The notes beneath the pieces are model-generated. The model was not told the origin of the DNA. It saw nothing but the letters and a program-made list of their open reading frames with translations, and made no database searches. The position numbers and the translations under genes are program-made. 64,000 nt of DNA from Thalassospira profundimaris WP0211 (GTDB lineage Bacteria; Pseudomonadota; Alphaproteobacteria; Rhodospirillales; Thalassospiraceae). This document shows positions 30,301 to 45,300 of this stretch, piece by piece (the stretch's first letter is position 1; every line of letters begins with the position of its first letter). The DNA lies in contig NZ_AMRN01000001.1 of the NCBI RefSeq assembly GCF_000300275.1, forward strand, positions 62,001-126,000. The letters run 5' to 3'.

Positions 30301-33300
30301 CCCCGGTGCCATCGACCCCCGGGCTGCCGGTGTTTTCGGTGGTATCACCGCTGGTGGCTGTGCCGTCGGCTTCGAAGTTCAGAACGTCGTCACCAGCCCC
30401 GCCGTCAAGGGTATCGTCACCGGCACCGCCGCTGAGTTCGTCGTTATCGGCACTACCAGTTAAGGCGTCGTCACCTTCGCCACCTGACAGCGTATCGTTG
30501 CCGGCACCACCATCAAGGCTGTCATTGCCCGTGCCGCCGCCAAGCGTGTCGGCACCATCATTGCCAAGCAGGGTGTCATCACCCGCACCACCGGCAACCG
30601 TATCATCACCGGCAAGGGCATCGATGGTGTCATCATCATCGGTCCCTTCCAGGGTGTCGTCATACGGGGTCGCGCCATCAGTGATGTTGTTGAAATCATC
30701 AGCACTCAGGTCGCTGAGAGCAACATTGACGAAGGTCACCGTACCGCCAGCAGGCAGGGTCAGGACCGCGTTACCGTCGCCGTTCTCACTGAGCAGCGGA
30801 ACCAGATCACCCCAGCTTTCGAGGCCAAGATCATCAATCGAGATTTTGTCTTCGCCAGGAGTGAAGTCGCTTACGACATCATCATCGGTGCCATCGGCAA
30901 AGATGAAGGTGTCCGCACCGGCACCACCAGCAACCGTGTCATCACCTGCGCCACCGTCAATAGTGTCATCCCCGGCACCGCCGCCGATAACGTTATCGCC
31001 GTTCGATCCGGTAAGCTGGTCATCACCGGCACCGCCTGTGACATTTTCAAAGTTCGAAACCTGATCATTGCCGGTTTCGGCCGAACTTGCCGTCCCCGCA
31101 CCAAGGTCGACAACCGCATCACTCGATGCGTTCGACATATTGAGGGTATCAGTGCCGTCGCCACCATCAAGGCTGTCATTGCCTGCACCGGCGATGACCG
31201 TATCGTCACCGGCACCGGCCAGGACAAGGTCGCTACCCGCGCCATCGGAAATGACGTCATTGCCCGCACCGCCATCGATCAGATCAATGCCGTCGCCACC
31301 ATCAATGGTGTCGGCACCGGCACCAGTGGAAATGGTGTCATCAGCACTGCTGCCGGTAACGGTGTCATCACCGGCACCCGTGATCACATTTTCAAAGCCG
31401 GAAATAACATCAGCACCGGTTTCGCTGCCGTTGGCTGTGCCATCCTGCAGATTGACCGCGACATCCGCGTCGACATCGGACATATCGAGCGTGTCAAAGC
31501 CGTCACCCCCCGAAAGGGTATCGTTGCCAGCACTGCCGACCACTGTGTCATTGCCCGCACCGGCATCAACGATGTCATTTCCTGCACCGGCATTGATGTG
31601 GTCATTGCCATCACCACCGCTGATGCTGTCATTGCCTTCGTTGGTCCAGACGGTGTCGTCACCCGTTCCGGCATCAACCGATACATCGCCATAGGATTCC
31701 GTCTGACTGGTCAGATCGACAACGTCGTCGCCGGCTCCCGTGTCAATGACTTCGACACCGGAAATCGACGGTGCGTTCGACCCATCGGCATGATCGTTAT
31801 CAAGAATGATCGCGTCGCTACCCGATGTCCCGACAAGGGTGTCGATGCCTTCGCCACCATCAAACTGATCATCGCTTAGACCAAGGCCCTCAAGGTCGGC
31901 AACATCGCCGGTGCCATCGACACCCGGGCTACCGGCATGGTCGGTTTCATCACCGGCCTGACCGATACGGTCGGCTTCGAACTGAAGAACGTCGTTACCG
32001 TCGCCACCATCAAGGGTGTCGGTTCCTTCGCCACCGCCAAGCGTATCGTTGCCGCCACCGCCAATGACGGTGTCATCGCCCGAACCACCACCGACAGTGT
32101 CATCACCATCGCCGCCGTCTACGGTGTCGTTTCCATCGCCACCATCGACTGTGTCGTTCCCGGCACCGCCGCCAACAGAATCATTGCCGCTGCCGCCACC
32201 GACGGAGTCATTACCTTCGCCACCGTCAACGGTATCATCGCCGTCGCCACCATCGACCGTGTCATTGCCGCTTCCGCCGCCGACAGAATCGTTACCACTG
32301 CCACCGCCAACGGAATCATCACCGTCACCACCGTCAACGGTATCGTTGCCATCGCCGCCATCGACGCTGTCATTGCCGCCGCCGCCATCAACCGAATCAT
32401 CGCCGTCGCCACCGCCAAGCGTGTCTTCGCCCGGTGTGCCGACATTGTCGATACCCGTGAAGTGATCCGGGGTCAGATCGCCCACAGCCACACCCGACAG
32501 GGTCACCGTACCGCCAGCTGGCAGGGTAATAACCGCACCGTCAGGGCCATCAGACAGCAACGGTTGCAGATCGGTCCATGCCGAGATACCCAGATCCGGC
32601 AGTGAAATCGTATCCGACGTCAGATCGAAATCAGTGACAAGGTCGGTATCGGTGCCGTCTTCGAAGACAAACGTATCGGCGCCATCACCGCCCGAAAGCG
32701 TATCATTGCCTGCACCTGCTGCGACGGTGTCATCACCCGCGCCGCCAGACAGAATGTCGTCACCTGCACCGCCATCAAGCGTGTCGTTGCCCGCACCACC
32801 GTCAATCACGTTTGCATCGTCCGAACCGGTAATGACATCAGCGTCATCCGAGCCGGTTACATTTTCGAAGTTCGCAATGGTATCCGATCCGGTGTTGGCA
32901 CCGCTTGCCGTACCGGCCGCCAGATCAACCGTCACACCACCCGTGGTGCCAGACAGATCAAGGGTATCAATACCGTCGCCGCCATCGATATCGTCTTTGC
33001 CACCATCAAGGGAAACAATGTCATTGCCCGCACCGGCATCAATCGTGTTGTTGCCAGACGATCCGGTAATGGTGTCATCACCATCGGTCGCGATGACATT
33101 TTCGAAGCCCGAAATGCTGTCGCTGCCGGTTTCACCGCTGCTTGCGGTGCCTGCGCCAAGATCAATGGTCGCGCCATCGGCGCTCGACAGCTCAAGCGTA
33201 TCGTCACCGTCACCACCGATCAGAATATCGTCGCCAGCACCGGCTGCGATGGTGTCATTGCCCGCACCACCGTCGATGGTGTCAGCGCCGTCGCCGCCAT

Positions 33301-36300
33301 CTAGGACGTCGTCACCGGCACCACCATCAAGGGTGTCGTTGCCAGCACCGCCATTGATGTTATCAGCACCCTCGCCGCCCAGCAGGACGTCATTACCATC
33401 ATTTGCCCAGATGGTGTCATCGCCCGCACCGCCATCGACTGTGACATCGCCATAGGAATGGGTGTTGCTGGTCAGATCGACGACGTCGTTACCATCACCG
33501 GCATCGATGTTTTCGATATCAACGATGGACGGGTTGGCCGCACCGTTTTCATGATCGCGATCAAGAATGATCGCATCATCACCGGAACCGGCAACAAGCG
33601 TATCGTTGCCTTCGCCACCAACGAAGCTGTCATCAGACAGGTTCTTGCCAGAGATATCGGCAACCTCACCGGTCCCGTCGGTGGTCGGACTGCCGACATG
33701 GTCTGTGGTGTCGCCTTCTGCGGCAACATTGTCAACTTCAAACGACAGGACGTCATCACCGGCACCGCCATCAATCAGGTCGGCACCTTCGCCACCGGCA
33801 AGCGTATCATTGCCCGCACCGCCCGAGAGCGTGTCGTCGCCCGCACCACCGGCAAGGATGTTGTCGCCCGTCGAGCCGGTCAGGGTGTCATCACCCGCAC
33901 CACCGGTCGCACCTTCGATCCCGTCAAGGGTATCGGTGCCATCGGTCGCTGTACCGGTGCCGTTTTCAAGATCGACAACCACACCATCGGTCTGGTCGGA
34001 ATAATCGACGATATCATCGCCTTCGCCACCGATCAGGGTATCGTTACCCGCACCGCCCGAAAGCGTGTCATTGCCCGCACCGCCATCGATGACGTTGTCA
34101 AATTCGTTACCCGCCAGGGTGTCATCATGGTCGGACCCGATCAGGGTCTCGAAACCGTCAATGCTGTCATTGCCTGCACCACCGGTTGCTGTTCCGGCAT
34201 CAAGGTCAACATTCACGCCACTTTCAGAGTCTTCGTAGGACAGGACATCTTCGCCTTCGCCGCCGATCAGCGTGTCATCGCCGTCATTGCCAAAGACCGT
34301 GTCATTGCCTGCGCCACCGTCCAGAATGTTGGCGTTTTCATCCCCGATCAGAACATCATCACCGTTACCGCCGGTGACGTTTTCGATGCTTTCAAGGGTA
34401 TCGTTGCCAGCCTCACCCGTCGCGGTGCCTGCACCAAGGTCAACGGTGACACCTTCAGACGTGTCGGAATAATCGGCGGTGTCGGAACCTTCGCCACCAC
34501 GCAGGGTATCGTCACCTGCGCCACCGATCAGCGTGTCATTGCCCTCGTCGCCGTAAATATCGTCATCGCCAGCCTGACCGTCGATGATGTCATCGCTTTC
34601 AAGCGCATGGATTTCATCGCTGATCTGGCTGCCGGTGATGTCATCTTCGAACTCGGTGCCAAAGATGGCGTCATAGCCAAAGAAGTTTTTCTGACCAAGA
34701 TCATCGACCGAGACACCTTCCAGCGTGATGCTGTCGCCATCGCCAAGGGTGATGACGGCATTGCCGTTTTCATCATCGGCCATCTGGTCACGAAGGGTGG
34801 CATAATCCTCGATGCCATAAGCAGACAGATCGATAATGTCTTTTGCCACGTCAAAGTCGGTAACGGTGTCATTGCCGCTGCCCGGCTCAAGCACGATCAG
34901 GTCTTCGCCTTCGCCGGTGATCAGGACATCATCGCCCGAACCGCCAACGAGGGTATCGTCGCCCGATCCACCATCAAGGGTGTTGACCCCGTCGCTGCCG
35001 ATCAGGGTATCGGTGTAATCGGTACCAATGACGCGTTCGAAGTTACGAACAATGTCGTCCCCGCCGCCACCGGTCGCATATTCCTTGACCAGATCAACCG
35101 TGACCCCGGCATCGACATTGGAATAGTCGACGGTGTCGATATCATTTTCGCCGTTGCCACCATCCAGGATGTCGTCCCCGGCATCGCCATAGACCCAGTC
35201 GCTGCCAGCACCCGCCTCGACGATATCATCGCCTTCGCCACCACTGATGGTGTCGTTGCCAGCTTCACCCAGAAGGATGTCGCCACCAGTGCCACCATCG
35301 ATGATGTCATCGCCAGAACCGCCGCTGATTTCATCGATGCCTTCGCCGCCATCAATAACGTCGTTCCCGGCGCCAGCATTAATCGCGTCGCCACCGGCAC
35401 CGCCGGAAATGGTGTTGTTGCTCTCGTCACCGGAAATCTTGTCGTTGAAGTCGGACCCAACGACGTTTTCGATATCAATCAGGGTGTCGTTGCCCTGACC
35501 GGTTGCTGAACCGGCCGCAAGATTGACAGTTACGCCCTGATCAGCACTGCTGTAATCGGCGGTATCGGTACCCTCGCCACCATCCAGAACGTCATCACCA
35601 GCACCCCCGACAAAGGTGTCATCACCGGCAAGGCCGGTCAGGGTGTTGTTTTCGTCATTGCCCGACAGGGTATCGTCAAACAGGGTACCGGTGACGTTTT
35701 CGATGCCTTCAAGGACATCATCGCCGTCACCACCGGTGACCGTGTCCGCCGCAAGATCGGCAGCGATACCGGAACCCTCGGTCGAGTAGTCGGCGGTATC
35801 GTTGCCATCACCGCCACGCAAAACATCCGATCCGGCATTGCCAACCAGCGTGTCATCGCCGGTTCCGCCATCAAGTGTATCGTTGCCTTCGCCACCGATC
35901 AGGCGGTCATTACCCGCACCCCCGTCGACCGTGTCATCGCCACCAAGCGCGTTGATGATGTCATCGCCACTGCCGCCGATCATTTCGTCGGCATTCTCAG
36001 ACCCGAGCTGGACTTCAACACCGATGAAGTTATCGGCAGTCAGCTCTGACGGAGTGACGCCTTGCAGCGTGATGGTATCACCGCTGTCAAAAGTGATGGT
36101 CAGATCGCCATTGGCGTCCGTGCCAAACATTTTCTCAAGCGCACCATAACCGGCAATATTGAAGCTGGTCAGGTCAATAGTATCGGCGAGCGGATTGAAA
36201 TCAGTAACCGTATCCTGGCCGTCGCCCGGATTGAATATCACCTGGTCGGCACCTTCGCCGAGCGTCAGGGTGTCATTGCCTGCGCCGGCATCAAAGGTGT

Positions 36301-39300
36301 CATCCCCTGCACCACCGATAAAGGTATCGCTCTGTGCACCACCGATAAAGGTGTCGCTGAACTCGGAACCACGGATTGCCTCAATACCCTCAAGGGTATC
36401 GGTGCCGGTTGCAGTGCCGGATACGGTATTGTTGCTGGTATCAACTGTGACGGCAGACTGAGAGTCGATGTAGCTTGCAGTATCAAAGCCTTCGCCACCA
36501 ATCAGGCGGTCATCACCGGCACCCGACAGCAAGGTGTCATTGCCTGCGCCACCATCAAGCGTATCGGCACCGGCACCACCCGAAATGATGTCATTGCCCG
36601 CGCCACCTTCTACAAGGTCATCACCGCTGCCAGAAGAAATGACGTCTTCACCTTCACCGCCAAGAACGGTATCAGCGCCATCGCCGGTATTGATGGTATC
36701 ATTGCCCGCACCACCATCGACAATATCTGCGCCCTCGCCAGTGGTGATGACGTCACTACCGTCGCCGGCAGAAACGGTGTCGGCACCTGCACCGGCATTG
36801 ATGGTATCATCGCCAGTCCCGCCATCGACAATGTCAGCACCGTCACCGGTTGTGACGACGTCATTGCCTGCGCCAGCATCAACGCTGTTATCACCATTTC
36901 CGGCATTAATGACATTGTTATTGCCATCGCCAATGATCAGGTCATCGCCGTCACCCGTGATGACATTTTCGATATTGGTGAAGGTATCGATATCTGTGCC
37001 ATCGGTGGCACTGCCGTTGGTAAAATCGACGGTCTGGTTGCCAGAAAGGTCGCCGAGATCAAGCGTGTCGTTCCCAGCACCACCATCAATGGTGTCACTA
37101 CCAACACCACCGCGCAGCGTATCATTGCCCGCACCGCCCAGTAGGACGTCATCACCTGCGCGACCATCAAGGACGTCGTTGCCCGCGTCACCCGACAGCG
37201 TGTTGCGACCGCCATCACCGCGCAACGTATCTGCACCGGTCGAACCGGAAATGTTTTCAAAATTCGAGACTGTATCGCCGGTGCTGATCACACCGGTCTG
37301 CAGATCTGCCGAAACACCTGCCTCACCCGCAAAGGAAAGGGTATCTTCGCCCTCGCCACCATCAAGTGTATCAGTGCCAGCACCGCCAGAAATGGTGTCG
37401 TCGCCCGCACCGCCATCAATCACGTCGTTACCAGCACCGCCGGTCACCGTGTCATCATGGTCGGATGCAATAATCCGTTCGATGCCACTGAAGGTATCAC
37501 GGCCGGTATCTTCACCGATTGCGATATTGCTTCCCACATTGATGTTTAGCCCTGATGCCGCATCAGAGTAGTCAAGGGTGTCGGTACCCGCGCCACCAAT
37601 GTATGTGTCGTCGCCCAGTTCACTAACGAAGCTGTCATTACCTTCGCCGCCGTTCAGAACGTCATTACCTGCACCACCGGTCAACATGTCGTCGCCAGCA
37701 CCGCCAAGGATTACGTTATTGGCGTCATTACCGGTGATGGTGTCGTCATAGTCGGTACCGGTGACATTCTCGAAACCGGAAATCGTGTCATTACCATCTG
37801 CACCGGTTGCCGTTCCTGCGGCAAGGTCGACATTCTGACCACCGGCAGCACCGGAATAATCAACAGTATCAATGCCCGCGCCACCCGAAAGGGTGTCATC
37901 GCCCACACCACCAGCAATCAGGTCATTTCCAGCGCGACCATCAATCGTATCGTCGCCTACACCACCCGAAAGGGTATTTGCAGCATCCGAACCACTAATG
38001 CTGTCATTGGCATCCGAGCCGATCACATCTTCGATGTTGCTCAACAGATCGGTTCCGTCGGCCTTGTCAGTCGAGCCTGCTTCAAGGTCGACATCAACGC
38101 CGGTTTCACTGTTGCTGTAATCAACAACGTCCTGCCCGGCACCACCGTCAATGACATCGTCGCCAGCACTACCGTTGATGGTATCGTCGCCGGCACCAGT
38201 CAGGATGGTGTTGTCTGCATCCGAACCGGTAATCGTATCATCCTGCCCCGAACCGATGGCATTTTCGACATTCAGAACCGTGTCACCGGTTACCGAGCCC
38301 GTTTTGCCAGTTCCAAGATCAAGGGTAACGCCGCTTTCGGCATCAGAATAATCAACGGTATCAATACCATCGCCACCATCAATCAGGTCACTGCCCGATC
38401 CGCCGCTCAGGGTGTCGTCACCAGCACCACCCAGCAGCGTGTCGTTGCCGCCGCCGCCAGAAAGAATGTCGTCGCCATCTTCACCGGACAGGACGTTGTT
38501 ACCCTGATCACCCGTTATGGTGTCATCAAAAGCAGAACCGCTGAGGTTTTCGATACCCGAAAGTGTATCATTGCCCAGACCGGTGACAGTGCCTGCGCCA
38601 AGGTCGGCAGTGATGCCGCCAGTCGCATCGCCATAGTCAACAGTATCGATGCCCACGCCACCACGCAGCACATCATCGCCGCCGCTTGCGATCAGGGAGT
38701 CATTGCCTGCGCCGGCAATAATCGTGTTGGCACCAGCATCACCCGTGAGCATGTCGTTGTGCGTCGAACCGGTAACGTTTTCGATGCTTTCAAGTGTGTC
38801 TTCACCCGCCGCACCACTTGCGGTTTGCGCAGCAAGATCGACCGTAACACCGCCATCAGCATTGGCGTAACTTGCGGTATCGTTACCCGCGCCACCCGAC
38901 AGGGTGTCATCGCCGCCAAGGCCTTCTAGGGCATCATCGCCCTCGCCACCGATCAGGATGTTGTCAGCATCCGAACCTGTAAGCGCGTCATTGCCGGCAC
39001 CAGCCGCAACGTTTTCAACATTGCGGATCGTGTCGTTTCCACTTGAGGCAGTCGCCGTTCCTGACTTTAGGTTGACCGTGACGTTGCCGGTTTCGTCGGA
39101 ATAATCGACCGTGTCGGCACCATTGCCACCATCAAGAATGTCGTTACCTTGGCCGCCAATCAGAGTGTCGTCGCCGGCACCACCAAAGATGCTGTCATCG
39201 TCTTCAAGGCCATCAATGATGTCGTTGCCATCAAGACCCGACATGGTGTCCTGACCATCGGTCCCCGACATGGTGTCATCACCTGACGTTCCGACAATGT

Positions 39301-42300
39301 CGCGAACACCAATGAAGTTGTTGGCGGTAATGTCGTCAAGACCAACACCTTCGAGCACCATCGACGTGCCTTGACCGAAATCGATGACAAGGTCACCGTT
39401 TTCGTTCTCGGTCATCATCTCGTAAAGTGCGCCATAAGTACCAACACCGAGGGCGGTGATATCAATCTGGTCTTCACCAACGGCAAAGTCGGTGATCGTG
39501 TCAGTTCCGTCGTCCGGACCAACAACATAGACATCAGCACCCGCGCCACCGGTCAGGGTATCATCGCCTGCGCCACCGGTGATGGTGTCGGCACCTTCAC
39601 CCGCATTGATGATGTTATTGGCTGCATCGCCTGTAATGACATCGGCGTCATCAGAACCAATGACATTTTCAACGCCACTGATGCTGTCTGTTCCATCGGC
39701 GTCGGAGGCTGTTCCTTCTGCCAGGTCAATATTGACAGAACTTCCACCAGCATAGCTGATGGTGTCTATGCCTTCGCCACCTTCGATGGTGTCACTGCCT
39801 GCACCACCAATCAGCAAATCATCGCCAGCGCCGCCATCAAGGACGTCGTCGCCCGTACCACCCGAAAGAGTGTTGTTGGCCGCATCACCGATCAGTGTGT
39901 CGTCGTGATCAGAACCCTGAACACTCTCGAAACCTTCGAGCGTATCGTTACCTGCGGCACCGCTTGCAGTTCCTTGGGAAAGATCAACGGTAACCGATCC
40001 GTCTGCGTCGCTGTAATCAGCGATATCTGTCCCGGCGCCACCAACTAGGACGTCATTGCCGAGACCACCTAAGAGGATGTCATTGCCTGCACCGCCCAGT
40101 ACCGTGTCATCACCTTCACCGCCGGTGAGCCTGTCATTGCCCAAACCACCAAGCAAGACGTCATCGCCCGCACCGCCTGAAAGGATGTCATTACCAGCAC
40201 CACCAGACAATGTGTTGGCACCGTCATTCCCGATGATGGTGTCATTCTGGTTTGAGCCAAGAACGTTTTCGATATCAATCAGCGTGTCTTCGTTCCCGAC
40301 ACCACCAACGCCCGTTTCGAGATTTACTGAAACGCCACCGCCAGCCGAATAATCGACTGTATCTTCACCGTCACCGCCATCGATGACGTCCTGACCCGAA
40401 CCGCCAGCAATCGTGTCATTACCGCTGTCGCCGTAAATCGTATCGTCGCCAGCGCCACCACTAATCGTGTCATTGCCCGACAGGCCGTCAATAATCTCGG
40501 CAGCGGAAGATCCCTGCAAAACATCATCACCCTGCGTCGCACCCAGCGAATCAATATCGATGAAGTTTTCTGCAGTGAGGTCTTCCGGCGAAACACCATT
40601 CAGGACGATGGTGCTGTCATTTATAGTGATGACTGCATTGCCCGCACTGTCCGTACCGAGCATTTTCTTGAGTGCTTCAAAGTTAGGAACCTCGAAGCCA
40701 GCAAGATCAATCTTGTCTTCTGCCGGATCGAAATCAGTGATGACGGTCCGGCCAGTCTCAGTGCCAAAGACAAAGGTATCAGCACCTTCGCCGCCGGAAA
40801 CAATATCGTTGCCGCCACCAGCGGTGATGGTGTCATCGCCTGTACCGCCCTCGATAACGTTATTGGACTGGTCACCGGTAAGGACATCATCAAAGTCCGA
40901 ACCAACGATGTTTTCAACGGAGTCCAGAGTATCGTTGCCATCTGCGCCGGATGCCGTACCTGCGGCAAGATCGACATTTACACCACCCGATGCATCCGCA
41001 TAGGTAACGGTATCCGAGCCAAGGCCGCCGGTGATCGTGTCATTGCCTGCGCCACCGGACATGGTGTCGTTACCAGAGCCACCATTGAGCACATCATCAC
41101 CGTCACGACCATCAAGAATGTCGTTACCTGCACCGCCATCAATCACGTTCGCAGTGTCATCGCCTGCCAGAGTGTCGTTAAAGGACGAGCCAGTGACATT
41201 TTCAAAATTGGCAATCGTATCGGTACCGTCGGGCGCAGTTGACTCGCCGGTCTCAAGGTCGACGACAACACCGCCATCAGCACCCTGATAGCTCAGGGTA
41301 TCGTTGCCATCGCCACCATCAAGATCATCATTGCCAGCACCGCCACTGATCACATCATTGCCGGCACCACCGGTGATGGTATCCGTGCCGGTTCCACCGG
41401 AAATAACATCATTGCCATCGCCGCCGTCGATCGTGTCGTTGCCTGCGCCACCGGAAACGGTGTCATTGCCTTCTTTCGCAGTGATCACGTCGCTACGATC
41501 AGTACCAATCAGAACGTCCCTGTCCTCGGTACCTTCCAGCGACCGGATGCCCTTGAAGTTGGCATAGGTCAGACTATCGGGATCGACACCTTCAAGGGTA
41601 ATGACGGCATCGCCGACCGTAATCGTCGCATTGCCCGACGCGTCTTCGCCGATAAAGTCGGTGACATCGGAGAACAGCTCAAGACCGTCGATACCCTGAA
41701 TATCAATGACGTCGTTCACAGGATCGAAATCGGTGACGAGATCATTACCGCTGTCCGCGCGGATAACGAAGGTATCGGCACCTGAACCACCGGTCAGCAT
41801 ATCGTCACCGCCGCGACCATCAATGGTATCGCTGCCCGCACCACCGAAGAACATATCGTCACCGCCGCTGCCCAGCATGGTGTCGCTGGCCGATGACCCC
41901 TCGATCTTCTCAAAACCGGAGATAACGTCGGTAAAGTCGTTTCCGGAAACCGTTCCTGCGTCGAGGTCAACCGTCACGGCCGACCCAGGACCTGTCCCGC
42001 TGGCGTTATAGCTTAGGGTATCGTTGCCATCGCCACCAATCAGGGTGTCATCACCGGCACTGCCAAAAACAGTGTCATCACCTGCACCAGTATCAATGAT
42101 GTTATCGACAGCGTTGCCATAAACGATGTCGTTACCAGAACCGGACACAACGTTTTCAAAGCCCGAAAGGGTGTCATTGCCGTCACCGGTTGCCGTGCCG
42201 GTCGAAAGGTTAACCGTCACACCGCCATCGACGTCGGTGTAGTCAACAGTATCGTTGCCAGCACCGCCAGACAGCACGTCATCACCGCCGCCACCGGAAA

Positions 42301-45300
42301 TGGTGTCATCACCAGCCATACCCGAAAGCGTATTCGCACCATCGTCACCGGAAATGACATCGTTGTTTGCAGAACCGGTAACATTTTCAATGTTGGAAAG
42401 CTGTGCTGTCCCGGAACCCATCGTGGCGGTGCCGTTCGCAAGATCGACATTCAGCCCGGACTCATTGCCAAAGGAAACCGTATCATTGCCATCGCCACCA
42501 TCAATGGTGTCGTTACCACCGACGCCACGAATGGTGTCATCCCCCGCACCGGTCGAAATGACATTGGCATCACTGGACGCAATGACTGTGTCATCGCCAG
42601 CACCAGTAATAACGTTCTCAACACCAATCAGCGTATCATTTTCGCCGGTTTCACTGTCGCGTGCGGATCCACTGCCCAGGTTGACTTCCTGACCGCTTTC
42701 ACGCGCGCTCAGATCAAGGGTGTCACTGCCTTCGCCACCAATAATGAGATCGACGCCATCTTCGCCAATGAACAGATCGTCGCCATCGCCACCATCAAGG
42801 GTGTCATTGCCACCACGACCAACAAGCGTGTCATTACCCGCACCACCGCGCAAAACGTTGGTACCGTTGTCGCCGTAAAGTTCGTCATCATAGGCGGAAC
42901 CGGTCGCATTCTCGATGCGATCAAGAACATCGTTGCCATCGGCACCCGTCGCAGTCCCTGCGCCAAGGTCAACCTGAACACCGCCATTCGCACCGGAATA
43001 GTCGACGGTATCAATACCTTCCTGACCACGCAGGGTATCGTTACCTGCCCCGCCCGAAACCGTATCATCGCCATAGCCGCCAGAAATGACGTCATCGCCA
43101 CCCCCACCGCTGAGCGTATCGTCGCCGCCATACCCATAAAGCGCGTCGTTGCCGTCCGTACCAGCACCGACGTCATTGTCTTCGGTTTCAAAAATGCGAC
43201 CGAAACCGCGGAAATCATCCGCGCTAAGGCTGTCGCTGCTGACACCTGCAAGGGTCAGCGTGCCCTGATCCCCGAAATCGATAACGGTGTTGCCGATGCC
43301 ATCATCGGACATCATGGTTTGCAGGGTTGCAAAGTCCTGAATGCCGAGTTTGGAAAGATCTATAATGTCTTCCGAACCGGCAAAATCAGTGATCGTGTCA
43401 TTGCCGAAATTCTCGGTCAGCTCAAAGTCGTCGGCGCCCGAACCACCAGTAAGGGTGTCGTCCCCCGCACCACCGGTCAGCGTATCGATGCCCGCACCGC
43501 CCTCAAGGACGTTATCGGCATCATCACCCGCAATGTGATCGTCAAAGTCGGAGCCGACGACGTTTTCCACCATCTGGACGACGTCATTGCCCGCACCACC
43601 CGTTGCGGTTTCATTGGCAAGGTCAACCGTGACGGCACTGTCCGCATCGCTATAGCTTACAGTATCGACACCACTGCCACCCTGGATGTGATCATCGCCC
43701 TGGCCCCCACGCAGGAAGTCATCACCCGATCCACCCGCCATGACATCATTGCCGGAACCACCAACCAGAAGGTCGTTGCCAGCCCCACCCTGCAGCACGT
43801 CGTCGTCATCGCCACCAAACAGGCTGTCGCTGCCATCACCACCCTGCAGGATGTCGTTGCCGCTTTCACCGCGCAGGACATCATTGCCGCCACCACCCTG
43901 CAAAAGGTCATTGCCTGCACCGCCTTCAAGCGTGTCATCGCCGTCATTGCCCTGAAGGGTGTCGTTGCCGCTAGCCCCCCCGAGAGTATCTGTCTCGTCG
44001 TCGCCCTGAACGACATCGGCCGCACCCGACGGATTATTGTCAAAGGCGTTGGCATCGCCGTCATCGGCATCGGTTACGTCGCCATCCGCTTCAGCGTCAG
44101 CACCGCCGGCTGTTTCACCACCCGTTGCGTCCTCGCCCGAGGCAGCATCGCCAGAGGTTTCTTGTCCGGCGTCACCTTCGGGTGCTGCGCCTGCTTCGAC
44201 GCCTTCGGTGGTATCACCCGATGTGGTTTCTTCACCGGTGGTTTCTTGACCTGCGGTCTCACCAGAAGTTGAACCCGCATCAGACGCCTGATCGCCATCA
44301 GCGGCAACATCACCCGATACGGCCTCGCCGGAGCCTTCTGCCGGTGTTTCGTCGCTACCTTCGCCAGTGGTTTCTGAACCGGCTTGGGACTCAGCCGTCT
44401 CAGCGCCGGTTTCTGCACCAGCTTCGGCACCCGCCTGGGCACCGGTGCTTGTATTGTCTTCTGTATTCGGGCTGGTTTCGCCAGCCGGGCTGTCGGCACC
44501 GGCTTCGTCACCTGTGGTTTCTTCACTGGTCTCTGCTTCGCCAGAGGAAGCGCCCGCTCCAGCGGTCTCACCGCCGGATGTTTCACCGGTTGCTTCGTCT
44601 ACCGGCTGCTCAGTACCTTCGCCCGCAGCATCACCGGAATCCGTACTGCCAGTATCGGTTGCACCACCTTCGGTATCGCCGGAAGCCAGCGTATCTTCAC
44701 CGCTGCCAGCAGAAGCACTGTCAGAACCAGTCTCTCCGCTGGTTTCGCCGTCAGATGTGGCTTCACCAGAGGTCTCGGTGCCCGTACCAGCTTCTGAACC
44801 TGCGCCAGAACCCGTATCAGAACCGTCAACGACTTCAGCGCTGTCAGAGCCTGAAGCCTCTTCTCCGCCGGTTGCGTCATCAGAATCGGAACCACCCGTA
44901 ACGGGCTCCGTCTCACCTGATGCGGTTTCGCCTGTCGTGCTTCCACCGTCCGTCGATCCGGAAGTTTCGCCCGAAGACGCACCGGTTTCGTTACCGGTCG
45001 CTTCGGAACCGGATGCATCCGCGGATCCACCATCGGTTGGTGTTTCCGACGCGGCATCGCCGGTGCTGCCCGTTTCGCCGGCGCTTTCTGAACCGCCAGA
45101 TGTAGCATCGCCCGAGGTGGTATCTTCCTGTGTTTCAGAACTGCCCGTTGATCCGGTTTCCGTTACCGCATCGCCAGTCGTGGTTTCACCGGAACTGCTG
45201 GAATCACTAGTGGCCCCGCCATCACTCTGGGTGGTTTCTTCACTACCGGATGCACCGGTCGCGCCATCACCGGAAGCCTCACCAGAGGTTTCACCAGAAC

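Larger units (their letters stand above)
24665..33755 (-). repeat. Five copies of a VDLTSxTxSYGDV module inside the RTX protein
   Basis: Copies at about 24665-25070, 25205-25535, 29470-30385, 31670-31990 and 33435-33755. Each runs from a GSPGxDG(T)-type turn through (S/N)DDxFxGGEGxDTL, ALxLD, a (V/I)E(V/N)I(D/E)AGxGDD stretch, to VDLTSxTxSYGDVT. They occur only in the C-terminal 40% of the protein. The copy at 29470-30385 is the only one with a large insert; the copy nearest the C-terminus has a His-rich insert. Confidence 0.8.

Noticed and set aside
33458-35509. 683-residue open frame on the plus strand, opposite the RTX gene, and many similar ones (for example 25853-26941 and 43319-44272)
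   Set aside because: They mirror the GGxGxDxL codon pattern, have low-complexity Ile/Val/Thr/Ala-rich products, and lack ribosome binding sites. They are shadows of the repeat coding.
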